A stretch of 64,000 nucleotides of DNA from Skeletonema tropicum. Taxonomy: Eukaryota; Bacillariophyta; Thalassiosirophyceae; Thalassiosirales; Thalassiosiraceae. Position 1 is the first letter of the stretch; each line of letters opens with the position of its first letter. The notes below the pieces were generated by a model that worked only from the letters and a program-made list of their open reading frames with translations, was not told where the DNA came from and did not search any database. A program made the position numbers and the translations under genes. Shown in pieces: positions 53,795 through 61,705 of the stretch. Location: the NCBI GenBank assembly GCA_037178625.1, contig CM074128.1, forward strand, positions 3,596,001 through 3,660,000, in the 5' to 3' direction.

Positions 53795-54955
53795 ATGGCT
53801 GCATCATCGCTATACAGCACTGCCATTGCAGCATCCTTTGTACTTTTATTTATATTACGACATGATGCATGTGCATTTCAATCTGCATCGAAAATCTTAA
53901 TTGATAGAAGATATGCACTTTCATCTTCCATTCGATCCGCCACTGATGGAGATACCATTGACTCAATGTTCGGCCCAAGGGTAGATGATGGCGAGGATGA
54001 AGTTCTCTATGCTGATAATGATATCGACAGCGACTGGGGTGTACCAACATCAGCTGTACCTGCTGAACCAAAGAAGGGAAAATCAACATCACGATGGGGA
54101 TCACTCAATCCCAAGATCAAGGCACGTATTGTCAAAGAGGCACAAGAACGTGCCATTCGGAATAAAAAGAAGAGAGAGCCAGCTGAAGCAAAGAAGCGAC
54201 GCTTATATTCCCAATATAGAGAGATGCAGAAGAAGTCAAAATTCGAAAGGTATGTTACTCGTGAAAAGCCCACTTATGATAAGACACGTACCATGCTTGC
54301 CGACTTGAATCCTGGTGAAACTTTGCCTGGGAGAGTTATTTCCCTCACCAATTTTGGAGCCTATGTTGATATTGGATCGGAGGTCGATGGGTTGCTACAC
54401 GTGAGTCAAATTTCTCGAGATGAATTCGTGGACCACCCTCGAAAGTTTTTGAGCCCGGGAGATGATATCGAAGTACGAATTGTGCGACTGGATCCAAGTG
54501 CCAAAAAGCTGCAGTTGACAATGCTCCCAGAGGAAGTCTTGAACGAAGAGAATGTTATGAATAAGCACATGATAGATGAAGACGAAGATGATAGGATACA
54601 ATTGGATGAAATTGAAGTGGATGATGAACTTTGGGGCGAGATCCGCCGTGTCACCGATTACGGAGCCTACATTGAATTAGGTGCTGTGGTTCGAGGATTC
54701 ATGCATTTCATGGACCACCCATTGTTTGGTGAAGTTAAGGGAGCTCACCCGAAAGAATTCATGCGTGTTGGGGATAGGGTGCGAGTATGGGTTCTGGATG
54801 TGGATGCAACAGCAGAAGAGGATAAAGCTAACTGCAAACAGGCCATCAGGATTGCCAGGCCCCAGAAGAGAGGTCAAGTGGATTTGAAAGAGAGAGAATG
54901 TACAGCTAATCAGCTAGTAAATATTAAAGTAGTACATAACAACATCCAAACTTGA
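53795..54955 (+). CDS. Plastid S1-domain RNA-binding protein
   Basis: A single exon of 386 residues. The signal peptide ends HDACAFQSAS, an ASAFAP-type plastid motif. A basic Lys/Arg-rich stretch (about 95-150) precedes two S1/OB-fold domains. The first has LPGRVISLTNFGAYVDIGSE and VDGLLHVSQISRDE. The second starts WGEIRRVTDYGAYIELGAVV and continues RGFMHFMDHP. Two S1 modules suggest ribosomal protein S1/PSRP-7-like or mRNA-binding roles in plastid translation. EF-Ts, which is fused to S1 domains in some algae, is absent here. Confidence 0.88.
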   Translation: MAASSLYSTAIAASFVLLFILRHDACAFQSASKILIDRRYALSSSIRSATDGDTIDSMFGPRVDDGEDEVLYADNDIDSDWGVPTSAVPAEPKKGKSTSRWGSLNPKIKARIVKEAQERAIRNKKKREPAEAKKRRLYSQYREMQKKSKFERYVTREKPTYDKTRTMLADLNPGETLPGRVISLTNFGAYVDIGSEVDGLLHVSQISRDEFVDHPRKFLSPGDDIEVRIVRLDPSAKKLQLTMLPEEVLNEENVMNKHMIDEDEDDRIQLDEIEVDDELWGEIRRVTDYGAYIELGAVVRGFMHFMDHPLFGEVKGAHPKEFMRVGDRVRVWVLDVDATAEEDKANCKQAIRIARPQKRGQVDLKERECTANQLVNIKVVHNNIQT

Positions 54956-55090
54956 CACTATCTCACAAGTCTAGCAAAATCTTGTAATACCAAAAGGCTA
55001 GGCGTATGGACTTGAGTGGACTCCAGAAAGCTGAACAGTCGAGAGTCAAAGTAGCACTTAAGACTTTCTTTATTTTATCATTATCAAAGC

Positions 55091-56222
55091 TTAGAAACCC
55101 TTGTAATCACCAGCATCTGGGTTGAGAGAAGGATCTGCTCCACCACCAGTCTTTCCTAATGCTCCACTGTCCATTACATCCTTCTGGTAATTAAACCATT
55201 CCATAGGTATATCCTTCTCTAGTTTCACCTTCGATCGGAAAGAAAAGTTCTTACTCTTCAAACTCTTGAGATCTCCCATGGCAGCACTCCAGAAACCTCC
55301 AACGACATTGAAGATCAGGATTCAATCGATATCCAGGGACACAATCTGCCCGAAGGAATGCTCCGTTGAACTTATCGGAGGAAAGTTGTGAGGTGGCTTG
55401 GTTCATTCTTCCACCTCCAGCACTCGTGCGGATGGATCCAATGAATGCAAGTCGCTTCGAAACCGAAGCAGGTATGGAAAGCGCTGGTGTCGAATCCTCT
55501 TCTTCCTCTTCTTCGTCAGATTCTTCGTCACTCTTGTCCACCTCTCCGTTAGTAAATACGATAGAAACTGGATCCAAACCACCACACGTATCCTTCACAG
55601 CATCAACCAATCGCTCTACATCTTCTTCTGACCATTCCGACCCTGGAGATAATACAAGTTCAGGTATAGGTTGTAATCCTGCATCCCAAATTTCACTGCA
55701 CATATCGGCAATAGCAGAACTCTTTGCTTCTTCGAGGTATGCATCAACACTATCGATTTCCTTTCCTCCAAAGAAAGATAGCAGTACACCCTCCACACCA
55801 TCCACAGTTTGCAATTGTTCCAAACTGTTGGAAAGATCTGAAGTATCAGTCAAGGAATATACAATAGGAACTGGTCCAGGGAAGTTTCCTCTTGCATTCT
55901 CCTGCTCTTTTCCCATCGGTGCCAATGCATCCACAGTGCCCTCCACAAACACAGCGTTAGCCTTTGCTCTAGTTCGAATAACTTCACTCAATTTAGTAAC
56001 CTCGCTAGCTCGTAGCAGTAATGCAGTTGGATCAGATGGTTCGGGTAGGACAATTTCAGGATGGAGAGTCAACTTTTTTGATGGAGAGCGGAATGCCTCT
56101 GATAGACGTGATCGAGCAGTTTGGGCTTGTGAGGATTCGGTGATGGATAAAGCGTTGGCATTTTGGAGTAGGAGGAGGGCGAGGCTGATTGCGGCGACGC
56201 CGCTGCACGATGATGACACCAT
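55091..56222 (-). CDS. Plastid-targeted protein of unknown function with one +1 frameshift
   Basis: About 376 residues if one base near 55296 is skipped. The N-terminus MVSSSCSGVAAISLALLL is a signal peptide ending NANALSITES. The body (about 50-300) alternates strands and helices, with LHPEIVLPEPSDPTALLL, then PIVYSLTDTSDLSNSLEQL, VEGVLLSFFGGKEI and FIGSIRTSAGGG. This is compatible with a barrel-type enzyme, but I do not recognise it. The second frame supplies NVVGGFWSAAMGDLKSLKSK and a C-terminus ending NPDAGDYKGF. Without the skip the first frame ends at 55251. The start lies 299 bp from the divergent transporter gene. Confidence 0.65.
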
Positions 56223-56521
56223 TGTATGTATTTATTTAACTACTTATGTAGTGCGACGGTTGATATGCCATGGTCAGTAAGTAGCTCTAGAGAGCAAGCA
56301 TTAAGCTTATCTGGATGGTGCTAATTTTGGCGCCACAGGCCTAGCGTCATCGCATCAGGTTCCACGTTTACAGATGTTCTATGGTGTCCGTCTCTTGACA
56401 GGAAAGATATCGCGTCGACATGAAATTTTTGGAAATCGGAAGTGGAAAATGCAGTGTAGTGGAACAATGATGCCCACCGATAGAGCCATAAATTCCACAT
56501 CGAACTACCATCACGACGATT

Positions 56522-57733
56522 ATGCGCTTAAATACTAGCTCGTTATCTACTCTCGTCCTTTTGGCAATCACTAGCCTGGCTACTATCTCTACTACCTCCG
56601 CTGCTTCCTCGTCTCAATTTGCTGTGCCCCGACGTGCATTTGTGTCCAAAATTGATACGAAAGAAAAAGTAGTTCCATCATCATCTCAAGCTTCATTGGA
56701 ACTAAACACATCATCAACATCAATAGTAACTAACACTCGAGGTGGATCAGATACTGACGCGGCAACAACCATGGCAAAGGAAACAGGTCTACCACCAGCT
56801 GTCAAGCTCCTCATTGGAGCTGGAGGAATCTACGGTGCCTTCTTGTACTACGGATCACTCCAAGAGGATGTCTTTCGATACACTGCTGAGGATGGCACAC
56901 AGTTCAAGCAGGCGTGGCTTCTTCAAGTGCTTGAGGCACTTGCCAATGTACTCGTTGGGTTTGTTGGAATGCAGCTTACAGGAGCTACGAAGAATATCCC
57001 ACAGATGGCATTTGCAATCTCGGGTGCTTCTCAAGTGAGTGCCAAGGCGTGCACAAGTTTGGCCCTTGCGAATGGATTGTCGTTCCCCGTTGCAACACTT
57101 GCAAAGTCTGGTAAAATGGCACCTGTGATGCTGGGTTCTTTGATCCTTGGAGGTGCTTCGTATTCTCTTCGTGAATATCTTCAGGTTGCTCTCATCATTG
57201 GTGGAACTGCTGTTGTTTCAATGGGAAAGAAGAAGGGAGGGGGAAGCTCCAGTTCCATTATGGGAGTTGCCTACATCATCCTTAGTTTGGTCTTGGATGG
57301 AGTTACTGCTGGATTTCAAAAGAGGTTGAAGGCTGAAACCCAAAAGGTCGGGGTGAAACCCAAGCCATACGATTTTATGTTCTGGACAAATCTGTACATG
57401 TGTCTCACGGCAGTTGTTATTTCTGGAGCTTTGGGTGAAATCGGAACTGGATTGGCTTACTGCACAAGCAATCCAGAGATCTTGGAGAAGATTGTCAAAT
57501 TTGCCATCTGCTCAGCGGTTGGGCAGTCCTTCATCTTCTACACTATTGCCAACTTTGATCCTCTCATCTTGTCGACTGTTACCACAACGCGTAAGATTTT
57601 CTCTGTTCTTCTCAGTATCTTCTTGAAGGGACACACTCTTTCTTTGACTGGATGGGGTGGTATTGCTATGGCTTGCAGTGGAATCCTTTCAGAAATGGCT
57701 GCTAAGATGAGCGGAAAGGCTAAGCCTCATTAG
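56522..57733 (+). CDS. UAA-type nucleotide-sugar transporter, SLC35B1-like
   Basis: A single exon of 403 residues. A hydrophobic N-terminal segment and a Ser-rich stretch precede the transporter core. The core has about ten hydrophobic spans. Recognisable are QVLEALANVLVGFVGMQL, GASQVSAKACTSLALANGLS and FPVATLAKSGKMAPVMLG, the UAA family signature. GVTAGFQKRLK and LSTVTTTRKIFSVLLSIFL follow; the latter is the late conserved TTRK segment. The family exchanges UDP-sugars or, for SLC35B1, ATP/ADP across the ER or Golgi. The N-terminal signal-like part could place it in a plastid-associated membrane instead. Confidence 0.88.
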   Translation: MRLNTSSLSTLVLLAITSLATISTTSAASSSQFAVPRRAFVSKIDTKEKVVPSSSQASLELNTSSTSIVTNTRGGSDTDAATTMAKETGLPPAVKLLIGAGGIYGAFLYYGSLQEDVFRYTAEDGTQFKQAWLLQVLEALANVLVGFVGMQLTGATKNIPQMAFAISGASQVSAKACTSLALANGLSFPVATLAKSGKMAPVMLGSLILGGASYSLREYLQVALIIGGTAVVSMGKKKGGGSSSSIMGVAYIILSLVLDGVTAGFQKRLKAETQKVGVKPKPYDFMFWTNLYMCLTAVVISGALGEIGTGLAYCTSNPEILEKIVKFAICSAVGQSFIFYTIANFDPLILSTVTTTRKIFSVLLSIFLKGHTLSLTGWGGIAMACSGILSEMAAKMSGKAKPH

Positions 57734-57794
57734 ACGGGAAATAGATATGGTATATTGTTTGAGTTGTCTACATCTCCTACTTTAATAATTTGTA

Positions 57795-59628
57795 TTAGAA
57801 GTAATAATTGATCAGTGTAAAACAGTCAATAGCAGCATTCAGGTGTGCTCGTAATTGTCTTGCGGATGCGAGAGGTAAGTCTCTGGGTACACCTACTCTG
57901 TCTCGAAGGTATGCAAGTGAGCTTGCAACATCTCTTGCCTGGTCTTTACTAATTTGAGTTTGAAGATTCTCTTTCATCTCAGTCAAGGCTGCATCATGAG
58001 ACGATGGTCCGCCTTGCGCAAGAAGTGCTACGCACACTGACTTGAGAGCAGTTTCTACGGATGGAATCAATTTTTCGTCACTGTTTGCATATGGATCAGC
58101 GAGTTCAGCTCCAAATCCTTTTCTTGGATTGCGACTTCCCTTGGGTCCACCACGAGCAGCAAATTTGGCAACAGCTGAGCCGTTACTTGCCAACTTCCAA
58201 CCAGCCATCTGTCGGCACGCTTCTGCCATTTGCTCAGGGTCGGCCTTTTCATACGAAGTGCCTTCTGATGCTAACTCGCCATTGTCGCCGCTGATTCCAG
58301 CTGCTTCCAGCACGCACAAAGGCAAAGGAGGACCCTTGTACAATGGCTGTAAGTCGTCATCAAATGATAATGGTAGTGACCAACTTTTACCGTCTTTGCC
58401 AGAAATATTCTTTTGGAACAATAGCCTTTCGTCTTCAAAACCGCCATCAGTAGCCTGGGACCGTATTGAGGAGGGATGTCTTTGACATGTGTATAGTAAT
58501 CCGACTTGAAAGCTAGGTAGCATTCTCTCTTTTCAAATGCATCAAGCCAAGCGTTCAATGCAGGGAATTGTTGCTGGTACTTCTCTGATCTCAAGTCTAA
58601 TCCCTTCCAGAACGCAGCAGATGCTAACATTCTTTCAACGTGGCTCACGTAAATAAAGTCAATCATTGTTGGATGGTCGGCCCAATCGAAAAACCAGGGC
58701 CCTTTCGTGGAAGCCAATGCGTTATCCACCTTCTCCAGGCATTCAAGAAACCCACTCATTGCACCTGACATTGCTGGTTCGCTTGATTTTCCCATGAGTT
58801 TCCCTAGCATGCCTGGGCTACCAAATCCAGGACCCTCTGGGCGGAAAATCAACGTGCACCACCAAGAAAACAGCTCACGTTCGAGGTTGGATAATTGTCT
58901 GTATCTCTGCATACTTGCGCCATCCTCTTCAGAGGGCATCATCTGCTTGAAACCATCTTCCACTGGGTGCCATGAGTCTAACAATTCCATGATAACTTGG
59001 CTCTCCGTCACAACTTGCTTCCTCCCATCACTTGTTTCAACAAGCAGTGCAGGCAAGAGTCCAGATGGGACAATTCGGAGGAATGATTCTGGCTTGTCTC
59101 CGTAGGATCTCATTGGAACAAGTTCAATGTTGATAGGGATGCGTTTTTCCTCTATCAAGAGCATTGTCTTTTGACAATAGGGACACCAGCCTGCATGGCT
59201 GTTTGGTTGTGGGTAAATGGAACAATATTTTTCAACTTAGATTATGATGCATGCAGTTAAATGAAAATACTTGAACAAGGAGAATAATCTGTATGTTTGT
59301 GGGTAAATGGAACAATATTTTCAACTTACTCTCGATAAAGGGTCAACTTGGGCCGTTCATTTGCATCAAACATACGCAATTTATTCTGAACGAAGGCGGC
59401 ACCAGTTCCTGCAGCACGAGAGGCGCTTTCTTCATCTAATGCAGAACCTACTGGAGTACTGGATGCTGCAGATTGGAGAGTCTCCCAGCTGTCTGTGGTG
59501 GTCGACATTGAGAGTGATGACGTGGGGAGATTGGTGAAGGATGAAAGCGAAGGGCGGCTAGAGAAGCTATTCACTTCAGCAGCCAGTAGTGGGACGAGGA
59601 GACGCCAAGCTCTGTGCATCTTCGTCAT
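57795..59628 (-). CDS. Plastid-targeted glutathione S-transferase/glutaredoxin-like protein with one frameshift
   Basis: Exons 59330-59628 and 57795-59198 encode 567 residues if one missing base near 58468 is allowed. The N-terminus MTKMHRAWRLLVPLLAAEVN plus SFSSRP looks like a plastid presequence. A thioredoxin-fold GST N-domain starts LYRDHAGWCPYCQKTM across the splice, with a glutaredoxin CPYC, and includes VPSGLLPALL and VTESQVIMELL. The helical GST C-domain runs to about 290. A C-terminal unit with YLRDRVGVPRDLPL and ARQLRAHLNAAID follows in the second frame. The CPYC pair suggests omega- or glutaredoxin-like thiol chemistry. The first frame would end at about 58271 without the correction. 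Confidence 0.78.
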
Positions 59629-59812
59629 GGTTGTTTTGCGAGAGGAAGAGTGAAATTTGTGAGAGGTGTGAGGTGGTGGCGATTATGTTAAGATACGTAT
59701 CTTCGATCTTAGCGATCAGCTACCCGTTACTTTTCATTTGAAAGAGGCGGAAAGATAAGCGGAAAGCCACGAGAGCATTGCTTGGAGCAGCCACAAACCA
59801 CTAACAACAACC

Positions 59813-60616
59813 ATGGTGAGAATCTAGCGGCGGTAGAGGGAACATAAGTCCTTCTGATCTGGAGTGTTAGAGAGCGCGATGATTTCCATGCGGGAGATCT
59901 ACCTATTGGGAGCATTTTGGGAGGTTGCACACCGTCATTCAAAATTATGTTAAATGTCGTTGGGTTCGGGGGGCCGGCAAAAATGCATCGACCAAGATAG
60001 TGTGGTCATTATGTTATTCTGGATGGATCATATTGCGACTCAAAAATTGCATCTAATGATCAGGATTTTTATGGGGGGCGTTTTTGTTTCTATTGGATGT
60101 CTGCACCCTGTTCGAGTTTTGAATGCCATCTGTCATCAATATTTTCATTATCTCGCACATCTCTCATGTCGTCATTCTTTCCTATCATAGGCCACCGGTG
60201 TTACAGCAAGCGACGAAGTTGCATCTTCATTTGCGGCGTTCAAATTGCAGAAGGCACCGTATGACCTCCGTTACTTGATCTATGAAATCAAGGACAAAAA
60301 GACAATCACAATTGAAAAGCAGGGGGCTCGTAATAAGACTTTTGAAGATTTAGTTGAGGACTTGCCAGAGAATGACTGCCGTTATGCGTTGATCGATCTT
60401 GAATTTACATCTGCCGATGATCGCCCTACCTCAAAACTTGTTCTCCTTACCTGGAACCCCGACACTGCCAAAATTAGGAGTAAGATGCTTTACTCTGGGT
60501 CAAAAGAGGCTCTTAAGGGTGCTCTCATCGGTGTTGGAATCCACATCAATGCCACCGATATGTCTGAGTTGGACTTTGAAACTGCCATTTTACCGGCTGT
60601 GAAGAAGTTCACTTAA
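59813..60616 (+). CDS. ADF/cofilin actin-depolymerising protein
   Basis: A first coding exon of only the ATG (59813-59815, donor GTGAGA) joins 60191-60616 (acceptor CATAG), giving 142 residues, the normal ADF length. The start reads MATGVTASDEVASSFAAFK. Then come LRYLIYEIKDKKTITIEK, CRYALIDLEFTSADDRPTSK and LVLLTWNPDTAKIRSKMLYS, with the actin-binding long helix. SKEALKGALIG and a C-terminal helix follow. It severs and depolymerises actin filaments. The intron of 375 bp begins directly after the start codon. The gene is divergent to the GST gene with 184 bp between starts. Confidence 0.95.
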
Positions 60617-60864
60617 GTCAGTAGTGAACTCGACTCGTGGCGATTTAGCGCCTCGTCTTGTTTACGAGGCAGCTATGCAACAACAACACTCGGAACCAGA
60701 GGATACGATAGATAGTGGTGTCGAAAAAGTTGATGGATAAGGCTAGGAGTGATATATTTTCATTTATACAATTGCGGTGTCTCCTAATTCAACAACAATT
60801 GTCTCCGTGCGTTAAGGTTCAGTCTGCTTCAGCGTACTTATTTCTGACATCGCACACTTCTTGT
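60617..60864. other. Convergent intergenic region
   Basis: 248 bp between the ADF stop and the PTPS-like stop. A short imperfect hairpin, GGCGATTTAGCGCC, lies near 60639-60652. No gene seen. Confidence 0.4.
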
Positions 60865-61440
60865 TCATGAAGCTGGTCCCTCAAACGATGCCCATGCTTT
60901 GTGACTCTCCCAAAGAGTCACCTTTATCCAACCCTCGAATAGCTTTTCATCCCCTTCATCTATCTTCTCTTTCAATTTCTTGACTACCCCATCAAATACT
61001 GCTTTGCACATGAACTCTGTAGTCGTCATGACTCCTTCCCCAAACACTTCATCCAAGTTCTTGTAGTTGTACTCTTTCAATACTTCTGCAACCATCTCAG
61101 ATGCTGCACCAATGTCAATCACCCAATTGCATTCTGGATGAAGCTCTTCGGAAGCAAACTCAACGTCAACGGTGTAAGTCGCCCCATGGAGACCACCAGC
61201 GGGACCAAAGTTAGGATTGTTATGGAATGAGTGTGCAATCATGATAGAATCACGTATAGCAAGCGTGTAAGGGAGGTATGGTCGCGATGTTGGTGCGTCT
61301 CCTCCTCTGAGTTGAGAAATCAAGTGAGATGGAAAGCATCTCGGCCTTGCATTTGCGACACCAAACATGGATGCTTTTGCACTGATGCAAAGTAGAGTCA
61401 TCAAAGAAATGACATGAATCAAGTATTGCACCCCAGCCAT
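60865..61440 (-). CDS. 6-pyruvoyl-tetrahydropterin synthase-family protein, variant metal site
   Basis: A single exon of 191 residues. A hydrophobic N-terminus (about 1-25) suggests secretion or plastid entry. The PTPS/QueD domain (about 58-190) has TLAIRDSIMIAHSFHN, then GGLHGATYTVDVEFASEEL, WVIDIGAASEMVAEVLKEYN, NLDEVFGEGVMTTTEFMC and a late glutamate. Canonical enzymes have HGHNY; here it is HGATY, so one of the three zinc histidines is Ala. The same HGATY/F block is known to me from bacterial, mainly actinobacterial, PTPS-like proteins. The reaction is therefore uncertain. Confidence 0.78.
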   Translation of the reverse strand: MAGVQYLIHVISLMTLLCISAKASMFGVANARPRCFPSHLISQLRGGDAPTSRPYLPYTLAIRDSIMIAHSFHNNPNFGPAGGLHGATYTVDVEFASEELHPECNWVIDIGAASEMVAEVLKEYNYKNLDEVFGEGVMTTTEFMCKAVFDGVVKKLKEKIDEGDEKLFEGWIKVTLWESHKAWASFEGPAS

Positions 61441-61705
61441 TTTCCACTTCCTTAGAATAGCTTTGCTTGCTGCTTAAGTATTTGCCTTGATTGCCAGAGA
61501 GTAGCTTGTGCCTGATGCGAGGCACATCGACTCGCGAGTTTTGCGTTGCTTGAACTCGCTGACACGCGCCCATCAAACATCAACTGGACCGTCTGCTTTT
61601 GCTCCACCAGCACCATCCAATCTCCTCCGTCCGTCCCCTCACAGAACAAAAGCATTCAGCAGTAATATCTTTTGGCAGTTAGTACTATTCAACTTCACCG
61701 CCGTA
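61441..61705. other. Divergent intergenic region
   Basis: 265 bp between the PTPS-like and NOP9 start codons. Probably carries both promoters; no motif recognised. Confidence 0.4.
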
